Positions 20,915-31,798 of a stretch of 64,000 nucleotides of DNA are shown piece by piece. Each line of letters begins with the position of its first letter. Position 1 is the stretch's first letter. Origin of the DNA: Deinococcus aquiradiocola (GTDB lineage: Bacteria; Deinococcota; Deinococci; Deinococcales; Deinococcaceae); assembly GCF_014646915.1 (NCBI RefSeq), contig NZ_BMOE01000005.1, forward strand, positions 124,001-188,000. The letters are read 5' to 3'. The notes beneath the pieces are model-generated. The model did no database searches and was not told the DNA's origin. It worked only from the letters and a program-made list of their open reading frames with translations. A program made the translations under genes and the position numbers.

Positions 20915-20922
<8 letters not shown>
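20764..20922 (+). repeat. Dispersed modular repeat, copy B (one 39-bp unit)
   Basis: CATACGGCATTGATCCGATT, then TTCCTGGGCAGATCAGCGCC (the 39-bp unit), CTTCCATCTCCTCCAGACCG, and the terminal TGAACACCAGGAGTTCA hairpin. It ends next to the stop of the minus-strand glycosylase gene. Confidence 0.85.
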
Positions 20923-21559
<637 letters not shown>

Positions 21560-21565
21560 GTGCCG

Positions 21566-21571
21566 AGGGTA
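21566..21571 (-). promoter_or_regulatory. Leaderless-type -10 box (TACCCT) for the 3-methyladenine glycosylase
   Basis: TACCCT on the minus strand ends six bases before the ATG at 21559. Confidence 0.55.
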
Positions 21572-21648
21572 GCGCGTCCCTGCCTGACCGCACCGCAGCC
21601 CCACGCACGAACGCGCCCCGCCCGAACAGTGAGGTCCAGGCGGGGCGT

Positions 21649-21696
21649 GCGGCGGCTTCGCGTTCCGCGCGGCTGAAGTTCAGGGGTTTGGCTCAG
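21649..21696 (+). repeat. Dispersed modular repeat, fragment E
   Basis: CGGCGGCTTCGCGTTCCGCG followed by CGGCTGAAGTTCAGG and GGCTCAG, matching the 3' half of fragment D. It lies eight bases beyond the stop of the MDR oxidoreductase gene. Confidence 0.55.
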
Positions 21697-21703
21697 TTCG
21701 GGA

Positions 21704-22735
21704 TCAGAGGCGGACGATCATCTTGCCGGTGTTCTGCCCGGCGAGCAGGCCGATGAACGCTTCCGGCGTGGCGTCGATGCCGTCCACGACCGTCTCGTCG
21801 AACTTCAGCTCGCCGGACGCGATCCAGCCGCCGACCTCCTCCGCGAAGGTGTCGAACAGGTCGTAGTGCGGCGATACCAGGAAGCCGCGCAGCGTCAGCT
21901 GCTTCCCGATCATCAGCGCGAGGTTGCGCGGGGCGGGGTTCGCCTCGGTGCTGTTGTACTGGCTGATCATGCCGCACACGGCCGCGTGCCCGCCCACCTT
22001 CAGGGACGAGATGGCCGCTTCGAGGTGCTCGCCGCCCACGTTGTCGAAGTACACGTCGATGCCGTCCGGCGCGGCCGCCTTGAGCTGCGCCGCGACCGGG
22101 CCGTCCTTGTAGTTGAAGGCCGCGTCGAAGCCCAGGTTTTCCGTCAGGTGCCGGACCTTGTCGGCACTTCCGGCACTGCCGATCACGCGGGACGCGCCCT
22201 TCAGCCGCGCGATCTGCCCGACGGCGCTGCCGACGGCGCCCGCCGCGCCCGACACGAACACCGTGTCGCCCGCCTTGAATTCCGCGACGCGCAGCAGGCC
22301 CGCGTACGCTGTGAGGCCCGGCATGCCGAGCACGCCGAGGTACGCGCTGAGCGGCACGCCGGGCCGTTCCGTCAGGACGCGCGCCTGCCGGGCGTTCACG
22401 TTGGCGTGCGTGCGCCAGCCGCGGTCGTGCAGGATCACGTCACCGACCTGCACGCCGTCCGCGCGGCTCTCCAGCACTCGGCCCACCGCGCCGCCCGTCA
22501 TGGTCTCGCCGAGCGCGAAGGGCGGCGTGTAGCTCTTGACGTCGTTCATGCGGCCGCGCATGTACGGGTCGACCGTCAGGTACAGGTTCTGCACGCGCAC
22601 CTGACCTTCCTCCAGTGGAGGGAGCGTCACGTCCGCCATGCTGAAGTCCGAGGGTTTCGGCGTGCCGACCGGGCGGGCCGCGAGTTGCACTTCGCGGGAG
22701 GTCTGGGCGGTGGGGTGGGCGTCTGAAGTGGTCAT
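21704..22735 (-). CDS. MDR-family NADP-dependent oxidoreductase (CurA/leukotriene B4 dehydrogenase-like)
   Basis: A zinc-free medium-chain reductase of 343 residues that probably reduces alpha,beta-unsaturated carbonyl compounds with NADPH. The N-terminal catalytic domain has LYLTVDPYMRGRMND. The Rossmann part has GAAGAVGSAVGQIARLKG and VDVYFDNVGGEHL-like DVYFDNVGG, all family markers. The open frame runs on upstream past 23600 because of composition. The ATG at 22735 is chosen on the family N-terminus and a CACAGT box seven bases upstream. Confidence 0.9.
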   Translation of the reverse strand: MTTSDAHPTAQTSREVQLAARPVGTPKPSDFSMADVTLPPLEEGQVRVQNLYLTVDPYMRGRMNDVKSYTPPFALGETMTGGAVGRVLESRADGVQVGDVILHDRGWRTHANVNARQARVLTERPGVPLSAYLGVLGMPGLTAYAGLLRVAEFKAGDTVFVSGAAGAVGSAVGQIARLKGASRVIGSAGSADKVRHLTENLGFDAAFNYKDGPVAAQLKAAAPDGIDVYFDNVGGEHLEAAISSLKVGGHAAVCGMISQYNSTEANPAPRNLALMIGKQLTLRGFLVSPHYDLFDTFAEEVGGWIASGELKFDETVVDGIDATPEAFIGLLAGQNTGKMIVRL

Positions 22736-22876
22736 GCCGGTTACTGTGACCCCGCCCGGCCCCCCGTGAACGTGGCGCGGGTGACGTTCTTTCGCGGGGG
22801 ACACGCGGACACCGTCACCGAAAGCGGACGCGTGCCGGTCCCGGGGTGGCCGCTCCGGCGCCCGCCTCAAACCTGT

Positions 22877-22882
22877 TACCCT
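22877..22882 (+). promoter_or_regulatory. Leaderless-type -10 box (TACCCT) for rlmB
   Basis: TACCCT ends six bases before the ATG at 22889. Confidence 0.6.
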
Positions 22883-22888
22883 CTCAGC

Positions 22889-23599
22889 ATGTTGCTTTAC
22901 GGAAGAAACCCGGTACTCGAAGCGCTCCGCGCGGGGCTGGTGCAGGAACTGCTGGTGGCGCGCGGCGTCGAGGAAGCGTTCGTTCAGGAGCTCAAGACCT
23001 TCGACGTGCGCCTCAAGTTCGCGCCACGCATCGAACTCGACCAGCTGGCCGGCACCACCGACCACCAGGGCGTCATGGCGGAAGTCGAGGACCTGGAGTG
23101 GGCGACGGTGGACGACATCCTCGACCGGGCCGAGAGCAGGGGAGAGCAGCTGCTGGTGGTGCTGCTGGACGGCATCACCGACCCCCGCAACTTCGGGGCG
23201 ATCATCCGCAGCGCGGAGGTGCTCGGCGCGCACGGCGTGATCGTGGAGGAGCGGCGCAGCAGCCCCCTGAACGCCACCGTCGCCAAGGCCGCGGCGGGCG
23301 CGACGAGCTTCCTGCCGGTCGCGCAGACCAAGAACCTCCCGCGCCTCATCGAGCAGCTGAAGTCCGACAACGTCTGGGTGTACGGCGCGGCGGGCGAAGC
23401 GGCCCGCCCGATGGCGCAGCTGGACTTCGACCGGCCGCTCGCCCTCGTGATCGGCGCGGAAGGCGAAGGCATGCGGCGGCTCGTGCGCGAGAAGTGCGAC
23501 GAGCTCGTGAGCATCCCGGTGCGCGGGCAGATTCAGAGCCTGAACGCGGCGGTCGCGGCGGGCATCCTGATCCAGCACGCGGTCGCCGGACGCAAATGA
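22889..23599 (+). CDS. rlmB: 23S rRNA (guanosine-2'-O-)-methyltransferase RlmB-like
   Basis: A SPOUT-fold methyltransferase that modifies 23S rRNA (G2251 in E. coli). It has 236 residues. The N-terminal substrate-binding domain starts MLLYGRNPVLEALRAG. The SpoU motifs are LLDGITDPRNFGAIIRSAEV, VIGAEGEGM and PVRGQIQSLNAAVAAGI, the last two forming the trefoil-knot cofactor site. The ATG at 22889 is preferred to the frame start at 22766 on both the family N-terminus and the promoter. Its TGA overlaps the ATG of the epimerase gene (ATGA). Confidence 0.92.
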   Translation: MLLYGRNPVLEALRAGLVQELLVARGVEEAFVQELKTFDVRLKFAPRIELDQLAGTTDHQGVMAEVEDLEWATVDDILDRAESRGEQLLVVLLDGITDPRNFGAIIRSAEVLGAHGVIVEERRSSPLNATVAKAAAGATSFLPVAQTKNLPRLIEQLKSDNVWVYGAAGEAARPMAQLDFDRPLALVIGAEGEGMRRLVREKCDELVSIPVRGQIQSLNAAVAAGILIQHAVAGRK

Positions 23600-24528
23600 C
23601 GGGCGCGCCACACGGTGACGGGACGCGCCCGGACGTCCTGACCCTCCGGGGCGAGCAGCTCATGCTTGACCTCCTGCCGGGCATCGGCGCGAGCGTCCTG
23701 AACCTGCACGCGGGCGGCCGCCCCGTCACGCGGCACGTGGACCTCGCGGACGTGAAGTCCAGCAGCCAGTGCGGCAGTTTCGCGCTCGTGCCGTACAGCA
23801 ACCGCATCCGGGACGCGCGCTTCACGTATGGTGGACGGGACGTGCAGCTGCAGCCCGGCGCGGCGGACGGCAGCGTCCAGCACGGCGACGTCCGCAACCG
23901 CCCGTGGACGGTGCAGCGCCTGAGCGACACGCACGCCGTCTGCACCTTCGACAGCCGCGACTTCACGTCCCTGAACTGGCCGTGGGCGTTCACGGCCCGC
24001 ATGGAGTACCTGCTGCACGGCCCGCACCTCGATACGTCCCTCACCGTCACGAACGCGGACGACACCCCCATGCCCGCCGGGATGGGCCTGCACCCGTACT
24101 TCGTGCGGCGGGACGGGCCGCTCGACCCGAGCGTGTCGTTCCGGGCGGGCGGCGTGTACGTCACGGACGGCACGTTCATCCCCACGCAGGGCGCGCAGCC
24201 TATCCCGCCCGAACTGGACTTCACGGCCCCGCGCAGCGTGGGCGACACGGACCTGAATCACGTGTACGCGTCCTGGGACGGCGTGGCCCGTCTGGACTGG
24301 GGCACGCGCGCCCTGACCGTCACGGCGGACAGCGTGTTCTCGCACCTCGTGGTGTTCACCGCTCCGGACGGGTCGCTGGCGCTGGAGCCGGTGTCGCACG
24401 CGACGGACGCCTTCAACCTCGCCGCGCGCGGCGTGCACGGCACCGACATGCGCGTCCTGACGCCCGGCGAGAGCATGGGCGGCGCGGTGCGGTTCACGCT
24501 CGAAGGCGACTGGTCGGCCGGACCGTGA
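23596..24528 (+). CDS. Aldose 1-epimerase family protein
   Basis: A galactose mutarotase-like protein that interconverts sugar anomers, 310 residues. It has NRIRDARFTYGGRDVQL, the catalytic His candidates in SVQHGDVRNRPW and MGLHPYF, and a late Glu in LALEPVSHATDAFN that fits the catalytic base position. The start overlaps the stop of rlmB by four bases. The sugar served is unknown, and no galactose genes lie nearby. Confidence 0.88.
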   Translation: MTGAPHGDGTRPDVLTLRGEQLMLDLLPGIGASVLNLHAGGRPVTRHVDLADVKSSSQCGSFALVPYSNRIRDARFTYGGRDVQLQPGAADGSVQHGDVRNRPWTVQRLSDTHAVCTFDSRDFTSLNWPWAFTARMEYLLHGPHLDTSLTVTNADDTPMPAGMGLHPYFVRRDGPLDPSVSFRAGGVYVTDGTFIPTQGAQPIPPELDFTAPRSVGDTDLNHVYASWDGVARLDWGTRALTVTADSVFSHLVVFTAPDGSLALEPVSHATDAFNLAARGVHGTDMRVLTPGESMGGAVRFTLEGDWSAGP

Positions 24529-24580
24529 GGCGGCCGCGTCCCCTGCCTGCCGGAACGTTCCGGGTTCCGGCCCTGCCCGC

Positions 24581-25483
24581 GTGAGCGGGACCGTTCAGGC
24601 CCGCGCGGCGGGCACGGCCCTCACGCCGACCGTGATGCTGGCGCTCGCCGCCGTGTACGTCATCTGGGGCAGCACGTACTTCGGCATCAAGGTCGCGATC
24701 GGGAGCCTCCCGCCGCTCGGCATGCTGGCCCTGCGGTTCGGGGTGGCGGGCGCCCTGATGTACGGCGTGCTGCGCGCGCGCGGCGTGCCCGCCCCCACGC
24801 CCCGGCAGTGGGGCTGGAGTGCCGTGGTGGGCCTGCTGCTGCTGGGCGGCGGGACGGGCCTCGTGACGCTCGCGGAACGCGACGCGAGCAGCAGCGTGGC
24901 CGCCATGCTGATCGCCGTGAGCCCCCTGTTCTCCGGGCTGTTCGGGCGCCTGTGGGGCGAGCGGACGGGTGCACGCGAGTGGCTCGGCATCGCGGTGGGC
25001 CTCGCCGGGATCGTGCTGCTGAACCTCGGGGAGCTGCGCGCCACGCCGCTCGCGGCACTGCTGCTGGTGCTCGCGCCGCTCTGCTGGACCTTCGGGAGCC
25101 AGTGGTCGCGGCACCTGCCGCTCCCGGACGGCCTGATGGGGTCCGCCGCCGAGATGCTAACGGGCGGCGCGGCCCTCGCCGTGCTGAGCGTCGTCACGCG
25201 TGAGCACTGGCACGCGCCCACCCCCGCGAGCCTGTGGGCGCTCGCGTACCTGATCGTGGCGGGCAGTCTCGTGGCGTACAGCGCGTACATGTACCTCGTG
25301 GCGCATGCGCGTCCGGCCGTGGCGACCAGTTACGCGTACGTGAACCCGCTCGTCGCGGTGCTGCTGGGCGTCGGACTGGGCGGCGAGCACCTCGGCGCGC
25401 TGGGCGTCGTGGCGCTTCTCGTGATCCTGCTGGGCGTGCTGCTCGTCATCTGGCCGTCCCGTCCGACCCTGGAGGCCACGTGA
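24581..25483 (+). CDS. EamA-family (DMT) transporter
   Basis: A 300-residue drug/metabolite transporter with ten predicted membrane segments in two EamA repeats. The first starts at VMLALAAVYVIWGSTYFGIK; the second is near residues 155-290 with YMYLVAHARPAVATSYAYVNP. These proteins usually export amino acids or metabolites; the substrate is unknown. The start is GTG. Its stop overlaps the GTG of the ABM-domain gene (GTGA), so the two are translated together. Confidence 0.9.
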   Translation: MSGTVQARAAGTALTPTVMLALAAVYVIWGSTYFGIKVAIGSLPPLGMLALRFGVAGALMYGVLRARGVPAPTPRQWGWSAVVGLLLLGGGTGLVTLAERDASSSVAAMLIAVSPLFSGLFGRLWGERTGAREWLGIAVGLAGIVLLNLGELRATPLAALLLVLAPLCWTFGSQWSRHLPLPDGLMGSAAEMLTGGAALAVLSVVTREHWHAPTPASLWALAYLIVAGSLVAYSAYMYLVAHARPAVATSYAYVNPLVAVLLGVGLGGEHLGALGVVALLVILLGVLLVIWPSRPTLEAT

Positions 25484-26058
25484 CGCTCCCACCGACCCTC
25501 CCACCGGGCGGGACGCACCCGATCGGCGACCCGGTGAGCCTCGTGGTGCGCCGTCAGGTGCGCCCCGGTCACGAGGCGGCCTTCGAGGACCTGATCGGCG
25601 AACTCGTGCGCCTGCTGTCCACCTGGCCCGGGCACCGGGGCACGGGCGTTATTCGGCCGCCCGCCGGACTGTACGAGTACCTGATGGTGGTGCGCTTCGA
25701 CGACGTGGGGCACGCGGCCGCGTGGCAGGCGTCCCCGCAGCGGCAGGCGTGGCTGGACCGGCTCGCACCGCACCTGGACGGCGAGACGAGCATCGAACAC
25801 CAGCCGGGCCTGGAGTTCTGGTTCACGCCGCCCGGCAGTCCCGTCCTGGCGCAGCCGCGCCGCTGGAAGATGACGGCCGTGACGGTCCTCGCGCTGTACC
25901 CCACCAGCCTCGCCATCACGCTGCTGGTCGGGCCGTCCCTGGCGCATCTGCCGCTCCCGCTGCGCTCGCTGCTGCAGTCGCTGCTGGTGGTGCCGCTCAT
26001 GACGTACGCCGTGATGCCGTGGGCGACCCGCACCTTCCGCCGCTGGCTGAAGCCCTGA
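25480..26058 (+). CDS. Antibiotic biosynthesis monooxygenase-like domain fused to two membrane segments
   Basis: A 192-residue protein. The N-terminal half (residues about 14-105) has the ABM ferredoxin-like fold pattern: VSLVVRRQVRPGHEAAFEDL, GTGVIRPPAGLYEYLMVVRF and the following WQASPQRQAWLDRL. The C-terminal half has two membrane segments (MTAVTVLALYPTSLAITLLV and LLQSLLVVPLMTYAVMPW). Such ABM-TM proteins occur in several bacteria but their role is poorly defined. Coupling to an EamA transporter suggests a joint role in handling a small molecule. Confidence 0.8.
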   Translation: MTLPPTLPPGGTHPIGDPVSLVVRRQVRPGHEAAFEDLIGELVRLLSTWPGHRGTGVIRPPAGLYEYLMVVRFDDVGHAAAWQASPQRQAWLDRLAPHLDGETSIEHQPGLEFWFTPPGSPVLAQPRRWKMTAVTVLALYPTSLAITLLVGPSLAHLPLPLRSLLQSLLVVPLMTYAVMPWATRTFRRWLKP

Positions 26059-26119
26059 CCCGGACGGGAGCGGAGCAGGGCCGCGTTCCGCCCCCTTTCC
26101 CGTTTCCGGGGAGGCGTGG

Positions 26120-26125
26120 TACACT
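26120..26125 (+). promoter_or_regulatory. -10 box (TACACT) for rpmH
   Basis: TACACT lies about 93 bases before the rpmH ATG, so here a leader with a Shine-Dalgarno (AGGAG at 26207-26211) is used. The region 17 bp upstream (TTCCCG) is a poor -35. Confidence 0.55.
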
Positions 26126-26218
26126 CCTCTAGTTTGTCCCGGCAACTGCAGGGGCGCGGCAGGCCACCCGAGACGGGTTCACCCATGACGGGGAAGGCCG
26201 CCAGACAGGAGAAGAACC

Positions 26219-26353
<135 letters not shown>

Positions 26354-26395
26354 GGCCGCGTCCCCACCGGGACACGCCGCCCAGCTCAGCCGTTG

Positions 26396-26401
26396 TACCA
26401 T
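26396..26401 (+). promoter_or_regulatory. Possible internal -10 box (TACCAT) before rnpA
   Basis: TACCAT ends five bases before GTG 26407 and eight before ATG 26410, suggesting a leaderless rnpA message in addition to readthrough from rpmH. Confidence 0.45.
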
Positions 26402-26409
26402 CCCTCGTG

Positions 26410-26877
26410 ATGCAGCCTACGCCCAGCGCCACCCCCACGCCCACAGCGCGGAAGGTGGCGCTGGTTTCTTTGCGTGGAGACCGGGAGTTCCGGAAGGTCC
26501 GGGCGCATGGGCAGGTGATCCGCACGCGGTACTTCCAGCTGCGCGTCACCGATTACCGCCCGCGTCACGGTGAGGTGTGGCAGCCGCGCGCCATCATCGG
26601 CATCGTGGTCCCCAAGAAGACCCTCAAGCGCGCCGTGGACCGCAACCGTGCCCGCAGGCGCATGCAGGAGGCCCTGCGGACCCTGCCGGGACTCGTGCCG
26701 TGCCGCGCCATCCTCAGTCCCGCCGCGCTCGTGCTGGACGCGCCCTTCGCGGAACTGCAGGCAGCACTCGCCAAGGCGCTCGGCAGCTTCGACCCCAAAG
26801 CCAGACCCAGGCCGAAACCCCGCAGCGGCGGCGCGCCAGGCCCGACCCCGGGCCCACGCGCGCCGGGAACGCCATGA
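26410..26877 (+). CDS. rnpA: Ribonuclease P protein component
   Basis: The protein subunit of RNase P, which helps the catalytic RNA mature tRNA 5' ends. With this start it has 155 residues. The core begins [20 protein letters not shown], and the RNA-binding signature [18 protein letters not shown] is present (RNR motif). The C-terminal tail is Pro/Arg-rich. The frame is open much further upstream, across all of rpmH, with an ATG at 26185. In Thermus the rnpA start lies just before rpmH and the protein is extended, so a longer form beginning at 26185 is possible here. The -10-like TACCAT favours the short form. The stop overlaps the yidD ATG. Confidence 0.88.
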   Translation: MQPTPSATPTPTARKVALVSLRGDREFRKVRAHGQVIRTRYFQLRVTDYRPRHGEVWQPRAIIGIVVPKKTLKRAVDRNRARRRMQEALRTLPGLVPCRAILSPAALVLDAPFAELQAALAKALGSFDPKARPRPKPRSGGAPGPTPGPRAPGTP

Positions 26878-27173
26878 GCGCCAAAGGCGGCGGCACGCAC
26901 GTGAGCGTCCCGGCACGTGTCCTCGTGCGCGCCGTGCGTGGCTACCAGCGGCGACTGTCGCCCCTGAAGGGCGCGCCCACCTGCCGGTTCACGCCCACCT
27001 GCAGCGAGTACGCTGCGCAGGCGCTCGAAGTGCACGGCGCGCTGCGTGGCAGCCTGCTCGCCGCGTCGCGTATCCTGCGGTGTCATCCGCTCAACCCCGG
27101 CGGGTACGACCCGGTCCCGCCCGCCACCCCGCCCTCCCGGCCCACCCACACACCAAAGAAGCGTGAATCATGA
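26874..27173 (+). CDS. yidD: Membrane protein insertion efficiency factor YidD
   Basis: A small membrane-associated protein that assists YidC-dependent insertion. It has 99 residues. The family core is [20 protein letters not shown], followed by [14 protein letters not shown] and [17 protein letters not shown], including the conserved cysteines. The ATG overlaps the rnpA stop and the TGA overlaps the yidC ATG, so the three are tightly coupled. Confidence 0.95.
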   Translation: MSAKGGGTHVSVPARVLVRAVRGYQRRLSPLKGAPTCRFTPTCSEYAAQALEVHGALRGSLLAASRILRCHPLNPGGYDPVPPATPPSRPTHTPKKRES

Positions 27174-28783
27174 TGAAACTCCTGAACCCCGTCCTGGCCC
27201 TCCTGGGGCTCGCCGCACTGGGCAGCGCCGGTGCCAGCGTCAAACCGGACTGGATCCAAACCCAGAACTTCAACGGCAAGCCCGCCACCGTCTACACCAG
27301 CAACCTCGCTGATATCGCCTTCGACCAGAACGGCGAGATCATCGGCTGGTACATCAAGCAGACGGCCGGCGCGCGCCTCATCGACGACAAGGACGGCCAG
27401 CCGGACTTCAGCAAACTGATCGGCCAGAAGGGCGCCACGAACCTCGTGCGCGGCAGCAGCGCCCTGCGCGTCACCGTGCCCGGCAACACCGCCGCCAGGA
27501 CCGCCAGACCCGTGCAGCTCGTGCGCGACGTGGCGCACAACCGCATGCAGGCCATCTTCACGTACGCGCAGGGCGCGGCGACCGTCACCAAGACCGTCGT
27601 GCTGCACCCCCGCCAGTTCAACATGCAGGCCGACATCAACGTGAGCGGCGCGACCGGCTACACCATCGCCTTCGACGGCCTCGGCCAGAACAAGGACCCC
27701 GGCATCCGCAACCTCGCGCAGGGCGGTTCGGTCGTGCAGGGCCCCGCCACCACCAGGAACATGCAGTACGCCGCTGTGTACGACACGCTCACGACCGGCT
27801 TCCTGGGCCTGGGCTCCAACTCGTACACCGCGCACCTGCTCGTCGTGCGGCCCGGCGCGGGCACCACCCTGGACGCCACCACCACCGGCGGACCGCAGGC
27901 GAACCTGACGCTGCAGGCGAAGGGCGACACCAAACTCGACGTGTACGGCGGCAAGAACGAACTGATCCACCTGTACCAGGAGGGTTACACGCAGCTGCCG
28001 GGCCTGTTCACCCCGAACATCTTCGGGCAGATCAGCCTGCTGCTCGTGAAGTTCATGGAATGGCTGTACACCTTCCTGAAGAGCTGGGGTCTCGTGATCT
28101 TCGTGTTCACGGTGCTGCTGCGCCTCGCCATCTGGCCGCTCATGCAGAACCAGGGCCGCACCACCGCCAAGATGCAGATGGTGCAGCCGCTCCTGAAGGA
28201 AGCGCAGGAACGCTACAAGGACGACCCGCAGAAGCTGCAGCAGGAAACGATGCGGCTCTACAAGGAGAACAACGTCAACCCGGCGGGCTGCCTGAGCATG
28301 TTCATTCCGCTGCCGATCCTGGCCGTGCTGTTCAGCACCTTCCGGAACTTCGAGTTCGATCAGGGCCTGTGGTGGCTGCCGGACCTGAGCCTGCCGGACC
28401 CGCTGTACATCCTGGCGGTCGTGTACGTGGCCGCGAACCTGCTGCAGCTGTACATCAGCACCCGCAAGACCCCGCAGATGTTCAAGCAGCAGTCGTTCAT
28501 CTACATCATCTACCTGTACTTCGCGCTGACCTTCCCGGCGGGGGTGACGCTGTACTGGATCATCTCGACCCTGATCGGGGCGGGCCAGCAGTACCTCATC
28601 AACAAGCAGGTGGAGGCGCAGATGGCGGGCGGCCTGGGGAGCGCGCAGGTCGTCGAGAAGGTCAAGGGCGGCAAGGGCACCGTGACGGTCCAGCCTGCCA
28701 CCGGCAAGACCACCAGTCTCAGCAAGGCCGCGAACGTCAACAAGACGCTGAAGCCCGCCACGAAACCCGACCAGAAGTCCTGA
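27170..28783 (+). CDS. yidC: Membrane protein insertase YidC
   Basis: Inserts and folds membrane proteins, alone or with Sec. It has 537 residues. An N-terminal signal-anchor ([19 protein letters not shown]) is followed by a periplasmic domain, residues about 25-275. The conserved insertase core contains [39 protein letters not shown], with the conserved hydrophilic-groove Arg, [18 protein letters not shown], and [18 protein letters not shown]. The Gram-negative-like long form fits a diderm such as Deinococcus. The basic C-terminal tail is rich in Lys. Confidence 0.95.
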   Translation: MMKLLNPVLALLGLAALGSAGASVKPDWIQTQNFNGKPATVYTSNLADIAFDQNGEIIGWYIKQTAGARLIDDKDGQPDFSKLIGQKGATNLVRGSSALRVTVPGNTAARTARPVQLVRDVAHNRMQAIFTYAQGAATVTKTVVLHPRQFNMQADINVSGATGYTIAFDGLGQNKDPGIRNLAQGGSVVQGPATTRNMQYAAVYDTLTTGFLGLGSNSYTAHLLVVRPGAGTTLDATTTGGPQANLTLQAKGDTKLDVYGGKNELIHLYQEGYTQLPGLFTPNIFGQISLLLVKFMEWLYTFLKSWGLVIFVFTVLLRLAIWPLMQNQGRTTAKMQMVQPLLKEAQERYKDDPQKLQQETMRLYKENNVNPAGCLSMFIPLPILAVLFSTFRNFEFDQGLWWLPDLSLPDPLYILAVVYVAANLLQLYISTRKTPQMFKQQSFIYIIYLYFALTFPAGVTLYWIISTLIGAGQQYLINKQVEAQMAGGLGSAQVVEKVKGGKGTVTVQPATGKTTSLSKAANVNKTLKPATKPDQKS

Positions 28784-28816
28784 CCGCGGGCCGCCCCGGG
28801 GGGCCGGTTCGTCTGC

Positions 28817-28852
28817 CGCCGCGCGGCTGCCCTGACGGGTGGCCGCGCGGCG
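28817..28852 (+). terminator. Hairpin between yidC and the Jag/KhpB gene
   Basis: Eleven-base perfect stem CGCCGCGCGGC/GCCGCGCGGCG (28817-28827 with 28842-28852), without a T-run. It may slow or end transcription; the next gene has its own -10 box. Confidence 0.45.
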
Positions 28853-28911
28853 TTCGCGTGGACTTGTCTGGCCGGACGGCGCGTGTATGAGTGGGGTGAG
28901 GGCGGGCGCTG

Positions 28912-28917
28912 TAAACT
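28912..28917 (+). promoter_or_regulatory. Leaderless-type -10 box (TAAACT) for khpB/jag
   Basis: TAAACT ends seven bases before the ATG at 28925. Confidence 0.55.
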
Positions 28918-28924
28918 GCTGCAT

Positions 28925-29544
28925 ATGGACAACACGAAGAATCTGGACGACTACCTGGCCGGTCTGGGCATCAGCGGGGCCGACGAGTCGCTCGTGCCCT
29001 CCCCGCCGCAGGCGGGACCGCCCGGCGGGACGGGCGCAGCGCCGCTGCGGGCCGCGCCGGGCACGCTCACGCCGCACGAGACGCTGGAGCAGTTCCTGAG
29101 CGGCGTGATCGCGCGCGTGGACCCGGAGCTGACGCTCACGGTCCGGCAGGGGGACGGGGCGCTGGAGGCGGACATTCAGGGCGCGCAGGCGGCGCGCCTG
29201 TCGGGCCGTGACGGGCGCGTGCTGGGCGCGGTGGAGGTGCTGGCGTACGCGGCGCTCAGCCGTCAGGGGCACACGGAGGTGCGCGTGCGGATCGACGCGG
29301 GCGGCTTCCGGAAGCGGCACGCGGAGAACCTGAGCCGCGTCGCGGAGCGCCTCGCGGTGCAGGTCGCCAAGACCGGCGAGCCGCACGAGATGCAGCCGAT
29401 GCCGCCCGCTGACCGGCGCGTGTTCCACCTCGCGCTGCAGGATCACCCGCTCGTGCAGACGGAGTCGGTGGGGGAGGGCGCGGCGCGCAGGCTGGTGATC
29501 CTGCCGCGCACGACGCCCGTGCAGGGTGACGCGGACACGGCGCA

Positions 29545-29548
<4 letters not shown>
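28925..29548 (+). CDS. Jag/KhpB-like R3H-domain RNA-binding protein
   Basis: An RNA-binding protein, 207 residues, encoded as usual just after yidC. Residues about 55-130 fit a KH-like region ([20 protein letters not shown] through [15 protein letters not shown]). The C-terminal R3H region includes [19 protein letters not shown] and [20 protein letters not shown], closely similar to the ML.RR.VH..L family pattern. It is thought to affect cell shape or mRNA stability. The last bases overlap the TTG start of prmC. Confidence 0.85.
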
Positions 29549-30402
<854 letters not shown>

Positions 30403-30433
30403 CGAGCGTTCGTATGGCCCGTGAGGCGGGCGG

Positions 30434-30439
30434 TACACT
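30434..30439 (+). promoter_or_regulatory. Leaderless-type -10 box (TACACT) for the aminotransferase
   Basis: TACACT ends five bases before the ATG at 30445. Confidence 0.6.
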
Positions 30440-30444
30440 GAGGC

Positions 30445-31674
30445 ATGACCCGCACGGAATCCCGCCCCGAGAGCACCCCCACCCTGCGCTGGGAGGACGC
30501 CTTCTCTCCCGCCGGACGCCGCCTGAGCAGCAGCGCCATCCGCGAGATCCTCAAGATCACGCAGGCGCCGGACGTGATCTCCTTCGCGGGCGGCCTGCCC
30601 GCACCGGAACTCTTCCCGATGGACGCCATCCGGCAGGCCGCCAGCAGCGTCCTCGACCGCTACGGCCCCGCCGCCCTGCAGTACAGCACCACCGAAGGCC
30701 ACCTGCCGCTGCGCGAATGGATCGCGGCGCGCGTCAACATCCCGCCCGCCAACGTGCAGATCATGACGGGCAGCCAGCAGGGCCTCGACCTGCTCGGCAA
30801 GGTCCTGATCGGCGAGGGCGACGTGGTGCTCGTCGAGGCACCCACGTACCTCGGCGCGCTGCAGTCCTTCGCCCCCTACGGCCCCCGCTACCTGCAGATG
30901 CAGACGGACGAGGGCGGCATCGACCTCGACGCGCTGGAAGAACAGCTGAAGACCACGCGCGCCAAGCTGCTGTACTGCGTCCCGAACTTCCAGAACCCCA
31001 CCGGCCGCACCCTCAGCCTGGAACGCCGCCGCCGACTGGTGGAACTCACGGCGCGGCACGGCGTGATCGTGCTGGAGGACGACCCCTACGGTTCGCTGCG
31101 CTTCACGGGCGAGGAGATCCCCAGCCTGTACGAACTGGCGCTCGAAGCGTGCGGCGGCCCGGACGGCAGCCACGTCGTGTACAGCGGGTCCTTCAGCAAG
31201 GTGCTCGTGCCGGGCCTGCGCGACGCGTGGGTGCAGGCCGCCCTGTCGCTCGTCCGCAAGCTGGTGCAGGCGAAGCAGGGCGCGGACCTGCACACCCCGA
31301 CCTTCAACCAGATGATCATCGCGGAACTGGTGCACGACGTGATGCCCGCACAGATCGGGCGCGTCAAGGCCGTGTACGGCGCGCGCGCGCAGACCATGAT
31401 GGCCGAGATGAAGGCGCACTTCCCGGCGGGCGTGACGCACACGGTCCCGCAGGGCGGGATGTTCCTGTGGGTGACGGTGCCGGAAGGCCTGGACACCACG
31501 CCGCTGCTGGAGCGGGCCGTGGCGCGCAAGGTGGCCTTCGTGCCGGGCGCGCCGTTCTACGCGCTCGGCGGCGGGGAGAACACCATGCGCCTGAGCTTCT
31601 CGTCCGCGAACGACGGGCAGATCGCGCGCGGCATCCGGGCGCTGGGGGAGACGCTGCACGAGGCGCTCGCCTGA
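30445..31674 (+). CDS. PLP-dependent aminotransferase (2-aminoadipate/LysN-like)
   Basis: A fold-type I aminotransferase of 409 residues. The motifs are ISFAGGLPAPELFP, the GxxGxxxL-like LQYSTTEGHLPLREWIA, NFQNPTGRTL, the PLP-contacting EDDPYGSLRF and the Schiff-base Lys252 in SGSFSKVLVPGLRD. This set is typical of the LysN/2-aminoadipate aminotransferase group, which in Thermus works in alpha-aminoadipate lysine synthesis and in branched-chain or aromatic amino acid metabolism. No other lysine gene is nearby, so the substrate assignment is tentative. Confidence 0.88.
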   Translation: MTRTESRPESTPTLRWEDAFSPAGRRLSSSAIREILKITQAPDVISFAGGLPAPELFPMDAIRQAASSVLDRYGPAALQYSTTEGHLPLREWIAARVNIPPANVQIMTGSQQGLDLLGKVLIGEGDVVLVEAPTYLGALQSFAPYGPRYLQMQTDEGGIDLDALEEQLKTTRAKLLYCVPNFQNPTGRTLSLERRRRLVELTARHGVIVLEDDPYGSLRFTGEEIPSLYELALEACGGPDGSHVVYSGSFSKVLVPGLRDAWVQAALSLVRKLVQAKQGADLHTPTFNQMIIAELVHDVMPAQIGRVKAVYGARAQTMMAEMKAHFPAGVTHTVPQGGMFLWVTVPEGLDTTPLLERAVARKVAFVPGAPFYALGGGENTMRLSFSSANDGQIARGIRALGETLHEALA

Positions 31675-31798
31675 GACATCAATCCTGACTTCCGCCACAT
31701 TGTAAGGGCGTCTTCACAGCTTTCATCTCCCCGATTGTCAGAGCGGCGTGACGCCCCCCGGCCCAACATGAAGACCACTCCAACCGCACCCCCACAGG

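Noticed and set aside
21704..23611. 635-codon frame that joins the MDR oxidoreductase to an upstream stretch, as a fusion protein
   Set aside because: The upstream part lies antisense to rlmB and has no domain. The oxidoreductase family start and a -10-like box support the ATG at 22735.
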